Assembly (NCBI RefSeq): GCF_018403325.1 | Contig: NZ_BOSL01000010.1 | Span: forward strand, 125,941-189,940 | Source of the DNA: Paenibacillus vini | Lineage (GTDB): Bacteria > Bacillota > Bacilli > Paenibacillales > Paenibacillaceae | Direction of reading: 5' to 3' | DNA: 64,000 nucleotides | Part shown: positions 17,467-25,499 of the stretch, in pieces | How positions within the stretch are numbered: the first letter of the stretch is position 1 | Layout of the letters: each line of letters begins with the position of its first letter | Notes under the pieces: model-generated | Seen by the model: the letters and a program-made list of their open reading frames with translations, nothing else | Told to the model about the DNA's origin: nothing | The model's database searches: none | Translations under genes and position numbers: made by a program

Positions 17467-18956
17467 GATTCTTTATTTTTCCGGTAGGCTTCCACAAACA
17501 GCTTTGCAAAATGCGGATCCCATTGAGTTCCGCCGCCTTTCTCTAAAATCGCAATCGCCTGCTGCTCATCCAGCCCTTTCCGGTAAGGCCGGTTGGAAGT
17601 CATGGCGTCAAAAGCGTCAGCCACCGCAATGATCCGGCCAAACAAAGGGATGTCCTCTCCCTTTAATCCGTCCGGGTATCCGCCTCCGTCATAACGTTCA
17701 TGGTGCGATCTTACACCAGGCAAGAACGGAGCCATGGCATCCGCCGGCTCGATCTGCTTCAAAATGGCCTCTCCAAGCGCGGGGTGCTGTTTGATCTGCT
17801 CCCACTCCTCGTCGGTCAAGCGGCCCTCTTTTAACAGAACCGCATCACGCATTCCAATTTTGCCGATATCGTGCAGCAGCGCTGATTTCCTCAAGTCATG
17901 AATTTCCTCTTCCGGAAGCTTGGCAAGCAGGCCAATGCCGACCGCATATTCCGCAACCCTCAACGAATGTCCCGCCGTATAAGGGTCGCGAGCGTCAAGG
18001 GCTGCCGCCAAGGTTGCGAAGTAGCTCTCCAGCAGCTGATTGTTGCGCTCGGCCTGTATTTTTATGCCGCGCAGCATATGGTTAAACCCGGAAATGAGCC
18101 GTGAGAATTCATCCGAGAATAAATCGTTGGCCCCGCTCCGCAAATGACCGATCTTCACTTCGGCCATCTTTTCGTACAGATGCTGGATCGGCAGCACGAT
18201 CTCCCGGGTGAGCAGCCTCGAGCCGACAAAGGCAAAACCGAGACCGACAAACAGGATATAAACGGCCCACTGCCAATACGAAGTGTCGCCTAGATTCCAG
18301 GCTCCTATCCGGAACTGAACCGCCAAGCTGTAAAGCAAGAGCGGAAAGGCTCCGATGAGAAAAAAGCTCCATCTCAGCTTGCGCTTAATCGAGATCAGCA
18401 CTCTTCCTCCAAGCGTTAATTCTTTGCCAAACAGCCGCAGCGACCATGCTCCCAGTTCGAGAAGAACAGGTCGTATGACATACGAAGTTAAATAAAACTC
18501 GATCAATGCATGCATTCCGGCGATAAGCACCACACTCATTGAGGCAAGCAGGACATAAAAATACGGAATGGCTAATTTTCCGGTATAGATGAGCCATATC
18601 GTCATAACCGCCGCAGGCAGCATCAATCCAAATAAATGCGGGCCTAGGATCCGCTTAACGGCCAAGGCGGGTAATCTATGCGTTCTTATGTATACGTTTT
18701 GCAGGGTGGAAAAGCTGTCGACCTCGGCTGTAAAGCAATTTATGATCGGACGGACCTGCAAAGAAAAAACAACCCACTCCAGCATAATCATGATAGAGAG
18801 CGATATGACGAGCACGCCGGCCAACAAAAAATATTGTTCCCTGGGTATATTCAGCGGAGTGAAGAGCATCAGGCTTCCGACCGCGATCAACGCTAGCAGC
18901 GTGCCCGCTGCATAATTCAGCTTCAAGCGTGAAATAAATGTCTTGTACACCGTCAA
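17451..18956 (-). CDS. membrane-bound HD-GYP domain protein, putative c-di-GMP phosphodiesterase
   Basis: Predicted to hydrolyse cyclic di-GMP. About 501 residues: seven or so N-terminal membrane segments (to about residue 265), a HAMP-like linker, then the HD-GYP domain. Metal and substrate residues are visible in TAGHSLRVAEYA, LLHDIGKIGMRD, HHERYDGGGYPDGLKG (the GYP motif) and ADAFDAMTSNRPYR. The start is TTG 18956 or GTG 18950, both behind GGAAGG. No diguanylate cyclase is near. Signal input would come through the membrane domain; ligand unknown. Confidence 0.88.
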   Translation of the reverse strand: MTVYKTFISRLKLNYAAGTLLALIAVGSLMLFTPLNIPREQYFLLAGVLVISLSIMIMLEWVVFSLQVRPIINCFTAEVDSFSTLQNVYIRTHRLPALAVKRILGPHLFGLMLPAAVMTIWLIYTGKLAIPYFYVLLASMSVVLIAGMHALIEFYLTSYVIRPVLLELGAWSLRLFGKELTLGGRVLISIKRKLRWSFFLIGAFPLLLYSLAVQFRIGAWNLGDTSYWQWAVYILFVGLGFAFVGSRLLTREIVLPIQHLYEKMAEVKIGHLRSGANDLFSDEFSRLISGFNHMLRGIKIQAERNNQLLESYFATLAAALDARDPYTAGHSLRVAEYAVGIGLLAKLPEEEIHDLRKSALLHDIGKIGMRDAVLLKEGRLTDEEWEQIKQHPALGEAILKQIEPADAMAPFLPGVRSHHERYDGGGYPDGLKGEDIPLFGRIIAVADAFDAMTSNRPYRKGLDEQQAIAILEKGGGTQWDPHFAKLFVEAYRKNKESKKAP

Positions 18957-19116
18957 GGGAATAGTCCTTCCTTCCGTTAAACCGCTTCTTACATCATTAT
19001 CGGCAGGATAGGTGAAAGTTTACAGTGATCAATTTGTAGGCAAACCGTATAAATTTGTCTAAATATTTAATAAAAACACGATTTTGTGATGACCCTAAAT
19101 CTAAAAGGAGGAAGCT

Positions 19117-20637
19117 ATGGACTTAACCGATTATACCGACTCCATCGTCATTCTGCTGGCCGGCTTACTCCTGATCGGCGTATTCGCCACCAAATTTTCC
19201 AGCCGCTTTGGTCTGCCCTCCCTTGTATTTTTTATAGCGGCAGGAATGGTTCTGAGCCGATTCATATACTTTGACAATGCCTTTATCGCCCAATTGGTCG
19301 GTACTTTCGCCCTGATCGTCATTCTCTTTGAGGGAGGCATGCAGACCAAATACATCACAATCAAGCCGATTATCCCGAGCGCCTTGTCACTGTCAACCAT
19401 CGGCGTCATTCTTACAACCTTGATCATCGGAATAAGCGCCTACTATATATTGAACGTTCCGTTCGAGGAAGGCCTGCTGTTCGGCGCCATTGTCGGCTCT
19501 ACCGACGCCGCAGCGGTTTTCTCCGTCCTCGGCGGAAAAAATATCAAAGAGCGGCTTACATCCACGCTGGAAGCCGAGTCGGGCAGCAATGACCCGATGG
19601 CGGTGTTTCTGACTGTATCCTTGATTGAATGGATTCAGCATCCCAATCATGATCTGCTACCGCTGATTTTTTCCTTTTTCATGGAAATGGGTCTCGGGCT
19701 GCTGCTCGGGCTTGGCTTCGGATGGGTCGCCGTCAAAGTCATCAACAGCATCGATTTCGATTCCTCCGGACTTTATCCGGTCATAGCCGTCGGTTTTGCC
19801 ATTCTGACATACGGCATTACGGCAGTCGTTCACGGCAGCGGGCTGTTGGCGGTTTATGTCATGGCTCTGGTTCTCGGCAATTCCGACCTGACTTACAAGC
19901 AGTCGATTCTTCAATTTAATAAAGGGTTTGGCTGGATCATGCAAATCACCATGTTTACGCTGCTCGGACTGCTGGTGTTCCCTGCCGAATTGCCGGGAAT
20001 CATGCTCCCCGGTCTCGTCTTATCCATGGTCTTGATGCTCGTGGCCCGCCCAATCGGTGTCTACGTAAGTTTGTTATTCGCTAAATATTCATTAAAAGAG
20101 AAAGCTTTGATTTCCTGGGCGGGGCTTCGCGGCGCCGTGCCGATCGTGCTGGCGACCTATCCCTTGATGAGCGGGCTTCCTAACGGCCCCTTGTTCTTTA
20201 ACGTCGTTTTCTTCGTCATTTTAACTTCGGCTATCATTCAGGGAAGCACCATCTCCCCTTTTGCCGGCAAGCTGGGATTGGCCGGAGAAAGCGATTCACA
20301 GCCCCATTCACTTCTTGAACTGGTAGCGCTCGGCAAGACCAAATCGGAAATCAATCATCTTCATATCCATGCCGGAATGAAAATCATAGGTAAGGAATTG
20401 CAGGAGCTGGACCTTCCTGAAGAGGTTCTGGTCACCGCGGTCATCCGGGGCGAACAAATCGTCACGCCTCGCGGCAACACGATTATTGAAGAGGGAGATA
20501 CGTTGTACATCCTCGGGCCTAAAACGCAACGGGACAAGATCAAAAAAATATTCAGTTATCGCGGCTCCCCTTATGCTCCGGTAGTGCCCGAAGTCGAATT
20601 AATTCCGGGGCAGGAAGACTCGGAAAAGCGTCTTTGA
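19117..20637 (+). CDS. K+/H+ (cation/proton) antiporter, NhaP2/CPA1 type with TrkA-C domain
   Basis: A 506-residue membrane protein with about 12-13 spans that exchanges K+ or Na+ for protons. GSTDAAAVFSVLGGKN and LEAESGSNDPMAVFLT are the CPA1 ion-site helices (ND motif), and ALISWAGLRGAVPIVLATYP is typical of the NhaP2 group. The C-terminal 110 residues (GMKIIGKELQELDLP, IEEGDTLYILGP) form a TrkA-C ligand-binding domain, pointing to potassium exchange under nucleotide control. AGGAGG precedes ATG 19117. Monocistronic, with a terminator before the FLEET region. Confidence 0.9.
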   Translation: MDLTDYTDSIVILLAGLLLIGVFATKFSSRFGLPSLVFFIAAGMVLSRFIYFDNAFIAQLVGTFALIVILFEGGMQTKYITIKPIIPSALSLSTIGVILTTLIIGISAYYILNVPFEEGLLFGAIVGSTDAAAVFSVLGGKNIKERLTSTLEAESGSNDPMAVFLTVSLIEWIQHPNHDLLPLIFSFFMEMGLGLLLGLGFGWVAVKVINSIDFDSSGLYPVIAVGFAILTYGITAVVHGSGLLAVYVMALVLGNSDLTYKQSILQFNKGFGWIMQITMFTLLGLLVFPAELPGIMLPGLVLSMVLMLVARPIGVYVSLLFAKYSLKEKALISWAGLRGAVPIVLATYPLMSGLPNGPLFFNVVFFVILTSAIIQGSTISPFAGKLGLAGESDSQPHSLLELVALGKTKSEINHLHIHAGMKIIGKELQELDLPEEVLVTAVIRGEQIVTPRGNTIIEEGDTLYILGPKTQRDKIKKIFSYRGSPYAPVVPEVELIPGQEDSEKRL

Positions 20638-20688
20638 AAAAAATTAAAATTTTTAAAAATTTAATTTTAGAGTTAAGCAACCGCTTAC

Positions 20689-20745
20689 AACCCTGAAAGC
20701 TCATGCAGTGCCTTGCCTGCCGGGTTTTTCAGGGTTATTTTATAT
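20689..20745 (+). terminator. terminator after the antiporter gene
   Basis: AACCCTGAAA pairs with TTTCAGGGTT over about 28 bases, then a T-rich tail. Just upstream (20638-20668) is an AT-only palindrome of uncertain role. Confidence 0.7.
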
Positions 20746-20754
20746 CACATACCA

Positions 20755-20770
20755 CGTGATATTTTTCACA
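20755..20770 (+). promoter_or_regulatory. candidate FNR/Rex-type redox operator upstream of pplA
   Basis: CGTGA-TATTTT-TCACA. This differs by one base from the FNR/CRP box TGTGA-N6-TCACA and keeps the GTGA-N6-TCAC core of Rex sites. A wider inverted repeat, ATATCAC-N7-GTGATAT (20742-20762), overlaps it. It lies 19 bases before a probable -10 element. Confidence 0.5.
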
Positions 20771-20788
20771 TTAACCCATATGTATATA

Positions 20789-20797
20789 TGCTAAAAT
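20789..20797 (+). promoter_or_regulatory. probable extended -10 promoter for pplA-ndh2
   Basis: TG-C-TAAAAT, an extended -10 type element; the -35 side is poor (TTAACC 15 bases upstream). The leader would be about 130 bases long. Confidence 0.4.
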
Positions 20798-20877
20798 TCC
20801 ATCGAGCAAAGGTTTTCGGACTCCTTTCAGGCCTTGAAAATCCTGTAACGGCGCCGTCTCCCCCGCTTCGCAAGTTA

Positions 20878-20899
20878 TTAAAATGTCTTCACATTTTAA
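20878..20899 (+). other. hairpin in the pplA mRNA leader
   Basis: TTAAAATGT and ACATTTTAA form a perfect 9-bp stem over a CTTC tetraloop, followed by an AT-only stretch, about 20 bases before the ribosome site of pplA. Could stabilise the 5' end or mask nothing in particular; no known riboswitch was recognised. Confidence 0.45.
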
Positions 20900-20931
20900 T
20901 ATATATATTTTATAACTGGAGGTCATTTATT

Positions 20932-21840
20932 ATGAAAAAAGCATCCATTCTACTGTGCAGTGCCTTACTGCTTGGTCTGCTTGCAGGCTGCGGTTCCGAC
21001 AAAGACGGAAATAATGCAGCACCTGCCAACAACACCCCTGTTGAGAACAGCGCCGCAGGCAACGCAAACAGCACGGATACAACGGCAGAACAAGGCAAGT
21101 ATCAAGACGGCGTTTATTTTGCACAAGGCGAAGCTGACGCAAAAACCGGCTGGCAATATTACGTTACCCTGACAGTATCCGGAGGCAAAATCACGGAAGC
21201 TAAATGGAATGGAATCAATGCTAACGTAGGCGTAGACAAAGTGACTTATTCCAAAGAAGGCAAATACGGCATGAAAGCCGGCGGTGCTTCTTCCGAATGG
21301 CATGAGCAAGCCGAAAAAACGGAGCAATACCTGATCGAGAAACAAGATCCTAAAGCCATTACGCTGAATGAAGAAGGCAAAACCGATGCAATCAGCGGCG
21401 TATCTGTACATGTAAATGAATTCTTCGACTTGGCTGACAAAGCCCTGACCGCCGGTCCGGTTGAAGCCGGAACTTACAAAGACGGCACCTACCATGCTGA
21501 AGGCGACAAATTCGACGAGCATTCCGGCTGGAAAGAAACAGCTGACGTAGTCATCGCTGCAGGCAAAATCGTTAAAGTCAACTTCAGCGGCGTGAACGAA
21601 GCCGGCGAAGACAAGAAACAAAACTCGGTTGACGGCAAATACGGCATGAAGGCTAATGGCGGAGCGCAAGCCGAATGGCATGAAGAAGCAGCCAAAGCTG
21701 AAGCTTATCTGGTTGAGCAACAAGATCCAGCTTCCCTTACATTCAATGAAGAAGGCAAAACCGACGCCATTTCCGGCGTATCGATCAGCTTGAAATCCTA
21801 CTTCGATCTGGTGACAAAAGCGCTGGAACAAGCGAAATAA
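20932..21840 (+). CDS. pplA: PplA-like lipoprotein with two FMN-binding domains
   Basis: Surface lipoprotein that carries covalently bound flavin and passes electrons out of the cell in FLEET systems. 302 residues: lipobox LLAGC with Cys20, a Ala/Asn/Thr-rich linker to residue 55, then two similar FMN-binding domains (about 56-172 and 178-302). Each ends in EEGKTDAISGVS, with the putative ApbE acceptor Ser158 and Ser284; the common acceptor motif is DxxSGAT. The frame is open upstream to 20713, but GGAGG before ATG 20932 and the signal peptide fix this start. Followed closely by ndh2. Its flavin would be loaded by the ApbE protein at 35100-36191. Confidence 0.88.
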   Translation: MKKASILLCSALLLGLLAGCGSDKDGNNAAPANNTPVENSAAGNANSTDTTAEQGKYQDGVYFAQGEADAKTGWQYYVTLTVSGGKITEAKWNGINANVGVDKVTYSKEGKYGMKAGGASSEWHEQAEKTEQYLIEKQDPKAITLNEEGKTDAISGVSVHVNEFFDLADKALTAGPVEAGTYKDGTYHAEGDKFDEHSGWKETADVVIAAGKIVKVNFSGVNEAGEDKKQNSVDGKYGMKANGGAQAEWHEEAAKAEAYLVEQQDPASLTFNEEGKTDAISGVSISLKSYFDLVTKALEQAK

Positions 21841-21890
21841 ATAACGCCTGAACTACATGTTTTCCACCATATAACGAGAAGGTGAACCTC

Positions 21891-23768
21891 TTGAAAAAAA
21901 TAGTCGTTCTCGGCGGCGGTTATGGCGGTGTCGTTACATCCAAGCACCTGGCCAAACTGTTCAAAAAAGACAAAGACGTAGAAATTACGCTGATTGACCG
22001 CAATCCCTACCACACTCTTTTGACAGAACTGCATGAAGTCGCAGCCAACCGGGCACCGGAAGATTCAGTCAAGATCGAGTTGAAGAAGATTTTCGCCGGT
22101 CAAAAGGTAGACGTTGTATTGGATTCCATCGATCATATCGATTTTGCTTCCAAACAACTCCGTTCCGAGAAAAACACTTACAAGTACGATTACCTGGTCA
22201 TCGGTACCGGTTGTAAGCCAACCTTCTTTGGCATACCGGGTGCCGAGGAGCATTCCCTGACCCTTTGGTCTTATGAAGACGCCGTTCGCTTGAAAGAACA
22301 GATCCGCAACAAGTTCGGTCTGGCAGCGAAAGAGACCAACCCGGCCAAACGCCGGAAAATGTTGTCCTTCGTCGTCGTTGGCGCCGGCTTTACCGGTGTC
22401 GAGCTGGTCGGCGAAATGGCGGAGTTCCGCGATGAGCTCTGCAAGGAATTCTACATTGATCCTAGTGAGGTTCGTCTTGTTGTAGCGGATATGGCACCGA
22501 AAATTTTGCCGATCCTGCCTGACAAGCTGATTGAAAAGGCTACAAAACGCCTTAACAAAATGAATGTCGAAATCATCACCAGCGCCAAAATTACCGGCGT
22601 AACTCCTACCGGCGTCGTACTCGGAGACAAAGAACTCGAAGCGGATACCGTAGTATGGACCGCAGGCGTCGAAGGCTCCGAACTGGTAGGCAAGCTGGAT
22701 GTGAAACAAGAAGGCCGTAAACGGATCGTTACGAACGACAAGCTGCAAAGCGTCGATCACGAAAATGTTTACATCGTCGGCGACAACATTTTCTTCATTC
22801 CGGAAGGCGAAACCCGCCCTGTACCGCAAATGGTAGAAAACGCCGAGCAAGCCGGACCGTTGATCGCCCATAACATCCATGCCGATGTTCATAACAAACC
22901 TAAGAAATCCTATAAACCGGGCTTCCACGGTACGATGGTATGTATCGGCAGCCGCTACGGCGTCGCCAACGTGGGTCTGCCGAACAAAATGTTCATGCTC
23001 ACCGGTTTCATGGCGATGTTCTCCAAGCACTTAATTAATATGTATTATCTGTTTACAGTAGCCGGCTTCGCCAAAGTTTGGACTTACATGATGCATGAAT
23101 TCTTCCATGTAAACAACCGCAGAAGCTTCGTCGGCGGACATTTCGCAAAACGTTCTCCAAACTTCTGGCTCCTCCCGCTCCGCGTCTTCGTCGGATACAA
23201 GTGGTTGGAAGAAGGTCTGGATAAACTGCCGAAGATTTTCAAGGATCCGTCGAACATCTTCCTGATTCCTGCTAACCCGAATGCGGGTGACGCGGTCTCC
23301 GCAGCCAGTGAAGCCGCTTCGAACGTTACGCAAACCGTAGATGCCCAAACCGCGGCTTCGGCTGTCGAAAGTGCTTCTACAGCGGTTACCGCACTGCCGG
23401 TACCAGGATTCGTTAAGAGCATCGTAAGCTGGTTCATGGATGTCTTCTTCTATTCCTCGGACGGCGGATTTACCGCTTTGGCCACGGTGTTCCAGTTCTT
23501 CATGGTATTCATGGAAATCGCCCTCGGCGTCATGATTATTGTTGGACTGTTCACAGCCGTAGCTTCCGCAGCAACTGTGGCTCTCGGCGTCATGATCTGG
23601 TCGTCCAGCATGGCTTCGTCTGAAATGCTCTGGTACATGACCGCAGGCGTCGCATTGATCGGCGGCTCGGGCAGCACATTCGGCCTTGACTACTACGTTC
23701 TGCCTTGGCTCAAGAAACATTGGAAGAGAATTCCACTCGTTCGAAGATGGTACTTATATACGGAATAG
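21891..23768 (+). CDS. ndh2: type II NADH dehydrogenase with membrane extension (Ndh2)
   Basis: Oxidises cytoplasmic NADH and reduces membrane quinone; in FLEET it feeds the dedicated quinone pool. About 625 residues against 400 for ordinary NDH-2. FAD-binding GGGYGGV lies at the N terminus, the NADH site is VVGAGFTGVELVGE, and VYIVGDN is the second FAD contact. Residues from about 425 on form a DoxX-like membrane part with four hydrophobic segments and an Ala/Thr-rich loop. TTG 21891 behind GAAGGTG is preferred to GTG 21882, which overlaps the ribosome site. It is 50 bases after pplA, so the two share a transcript, ended by the hairpin at 23833. Confidence 0.9.
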   Translation: MKKIVVLGGGYGGVVTSKHLAKLFKKDKDVEITLIDRNPYHTLLTELHEVAANRAPEDSVKIELKKIFAGQKVDVVLDSIDHIDFASKQLRSEKNTYKYDYLVIGTGCKPTFFGIPGAEEHSLTLWSYEDAVRLKEQIRNKFGLAAKETNPAKRRKMLSFVVVGAGFTGVELVGEMAEFRDELCKEFYIDPSEVRLVVADMAPKILPILPDKLIEKATKRLNKMNVEIITSAKITGVTPTGVVLGDKELEADTVVWTAGVEGSELVGKLDVKQEGRKRIVTNDKLQSVDHENVYIVGDNIFFIPEGETRPVPQMVENAEQAGPLIAHNIHADVHNKPKKSYKPGFHGTMVCIGSRYGVANVGLPNKMFMLTGFMAMFSKHLINMYYLFTVAGFAKVWTYMMHEFFHVNNRRSFVGGHFAKRSPNFWLLPLRVFVGYKWLEEGLDKLPKIFKDPSNIFLIPANPNAGDAVSAASEAASNVTQTVDAQTAASAVESASTAVTALPVPGFVKSIVSWFMDVFFYSSDGGFTALATVFQFFMVFMEIALGVMIIVGLFTAVASAATVALGVMIWSSSMASSEMLWYMTAGVALIGGSGSTFGLDYYVLPWLKKHWKRIPLVRRWYLYTE

Positions 23769-23780
23769 CCTTCCGACTAT

Positions 23781-23811
23781 AGAAAGTCGACTTTCGAACT
23801 TGCACTTTTAA
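23781..23811. repeat. partial dispersed repeat, copy 4
   Basis: AGAAAGTCGACTTTCGAACTTGCAC resembles the right end of copy 3 (CGACTTCTTGAACCTGTAC). Split view: AGAAAGTCGACTTTC is itself a short palindrome. Assignment to the family is tentative. Confidence 0.35.
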
Positions 23812-23832
23812 GTATTTTAACTGATCTCAAAA

Positions 23833-23869
23833 AGAGTAATGTGCGTCGTCGCACATTACTCTAATTTTT
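23833..23869 (+). terminator. terminator after ndh2
   Basis: AGAGTAATGTGCG and CGCACATTACTCT form a perfect 13-bp stem over a TCGT loop, followed by AATTTTT. Confidence 0.85.
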
Positions 23870-23926
23870 ACACTATTACCTAAGATTTTAACTATCGCGG
23901 CATTTCAGCCCGAGGAGTGTGCCCTT

Positions 23927-24379
23927 ATGACCCATGAGCTCATCCAAGACGCATGTCATTTGTTACAGGGCGAAATTTCGCCCGATACCGGGATTCAATT
24001 GAATATTTCTAATGAAGACGTACTGCCGTTTGCAAAATTATTGGAAAAGTACGAGATGACTGCGGTACGCCGCCAGCGTCTCTTGTCCATTTACATCGCA
24101 ATCAAGCTCGCCCTCTCTCGCCATAGTGCCTGTGACGCTGCCTCCAACGGAGAAGCTCTGACACGCTTGGTGCTGGACGGCGACTACTTATACAGCTTTT
24201 ATGTCCAACTCTGCCTGGGGTGGCAGGAGATCGACCTTCTGGTCCATCTGGCTCCCGTCATCAAGCAGATTCAAATCAAGCGGGCTGGCGGCAAATTTGA
24301 AGACGAACGTTTATTTAAAGGGATGGAATTATATTTGCGGTTAGAGAGCAACCGAGCCCGACAAAGCCAGGCAATATAG
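23927..24379 (+). CDS. short HepS-like subunit of polyprenyl diphosphate synthase
   Basis: A 150-residue helical protein. LVLDGDYLYSFYVQL (about residues 84-98) matches the LLAGDYLYS motif of component 1 of heptaprenyl diphosphate synthase (HepS/GerCA), and the following IDLLVHLAPVIKQIQIKR is the usual next helix. HepS is normally about 250 residues, so this form is short. It lies 44 bases before the catalytic subunit gene, as HepS does in the hepS-menH-hepT operon, here without the methyltransferase between. Role inferred: non-catalytic subunit setting activity or chain length of DmkB. GAGGAG precedes ATG 23927. Confidence 0.7.
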   Translation: MTHELIQDACHLLQGEISPDTGIQLNISNEDVLPFAKLLEKYEMTAVRRQRLLSIYIAIKLALSRHSACDAASNGEALTRLVLDGDYLYSFYVQLCLGWQEIDLLVHLAPVIKQIQIKRAGGKFEDERLFKGMELYLRLESNRARQSQAI

Positions 24380-24423
24380 AATATTCCGCGTTTATCCGTC
24401 AACATGAAGAAGGAGGGTTCAGC

Positions 24424-25410
24424 ATGAAGCTTAAACTGGATGAGGCGCTAGACATTCCGCTCCGGTCGGTCGACAGGGAAATTGAAAATATAGTCAAGCA
24501 TGACAAGGATGTCCCCCGTTCCTCCACGCTTGCCAAGAGTATTATCGATCTGGTCCGTTCCGGGGGCAAGAGAGTCCGCCCGCTCATGGTCATTGTCGGC
24601 AGCCGCTTCGGCCCTTCTCCTGATGAACGCAAAATATGGAGACTCGCGGCGGCCGCCGAATTCATCCATGCGGCTTCTCTGATTCATGATGATATTATCG
24701 ACGACTCTCCGGTTCGCCGAGGACAAAAAGCCCTGCATGTTAAGATCGGCATTAACGAAGCGCTGCATGTCGGCAATTATATGTCCGCCAGAGTCATCGA
24801 GCTCATCTCGGTCTACTCGGCGGACCGGGAGCGGTACGTTTACGACCTCTCTTCTCTGGCTACCACGCAGCTCTGTCTGGGAGAATATCAACAGTTGGTC
24901 CATCTATACGATTACAACGTAACCGTTGAAGAATATCTGGAGAAGTCGAGAAATAAAACCGCCCAGCTCATGGCTACTTGCTTGCGGATCGGTGCCCAAG
25001 CCGCCGGAGCTAATGAGGAAACGGCCGACCTGCTCTACAGCTTTGGTGAAAAGCTCGGCATGGCCTTCCAGATCCGCGACGACATCCTGGACTTCACGCA
25101 GTCCGCGGAGAAACTCGGGAAGCCCGCCGGCAGCGATCTGCGTAAAGGCCAGGTCACCCTTCCCGTTCTCTATGCACTGCAGGACGAGGAATTGGCACCA
25201 TCCATCCGCGCCATCTCTGCGGATACACCTGCGGAGGTCACCGACCTCGTCATCGCTGCGATCCAGCACTCCGACGCGCTTCAGAAGAGCGAATGCCTGA
25301 GCGCCCAGTACCTGGACGAAGCCCGTGACATCATCAACCGTCTCAGCCATTACCCCGCCCACCGCGATTTGCTGGTGCTGCTCCAATACTTCGGGGGCCG
25401 CGAAAGCTAG
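24424..25410 (+). CDS. dmkB: polyprenyl diphosphate synthase, DmkB/HepT type
   Basis: Condenses isopentenyl units into the long polyprenyl tail used for (demethyl)menaquinone. The 328 residues contain the first Asp-rich motif in LIHDDIIDDSPVRRG (about residues 84-98) and the second in FQIRDDILDFTQSAEKLGKP, plus the GGKRVRP isopentenyl site. In Listeria-type FLEET loci a dedicated synthase, DmkB, makes the tail for the electron-transfer quinone; the gene's place between ndh2 and dmkA supports that role. GAAGGAGGG precedes ATG 24424. Terminated by the hairpin at 25445. Confidence 0.88.
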   Translation: MKLKLDEALDIPLRSVDREIENIVKHDKDVPRSSTLAKSIIDLVRSGGKRVRPLMVIVGSRFGPSPDERKIWRLAAAAEFIHAASLIHDDIIDDSPVRRGQKALHVKIGINEALHVGNYMSARVIELISVYSADRERYVYDLSSLATTQLCLGEYQQLVHLYDYNVTVEEYLEKSRNKTAQLMATCLRIGAQAAGANEETADLLYSFGEKLGMAFQIRDDILDFTQSAEKLGKPAGSDLRKGQVTLPVLYALQDEELAPSIRAISADTPAEVTDLVIAAIQHSDALQKSECLSAQYLDEARDIINRLSHYPAHRDLLVLLQYFGGRES

Positions 25411-25444
25411 GGAGGCTTCCTCAGGATAGAACAACAACGATGAT

Positions 25445-25486
25445 AAACGCCCTGACCCGTCTGCCGACGTGGTCAGGGCGTTTTGT
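25445..25486 (+). terminator. terminator after dmkB
   Basis: AAACGCCCTGACC pairs perfectly with GGTCAGGGCGTTTT across a 13-base loop. Confidence 0.85.
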
Positions 25487-25499
25487 ATGCCTTGGGGCG

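Noticed and set aside
20713-20931. N-terminal extension of PplA
   Set aside because: It runs through the antiporter terminator and the pplA promoter; GGAGG and a lipoprotein signal peptide fix the start at 20932.
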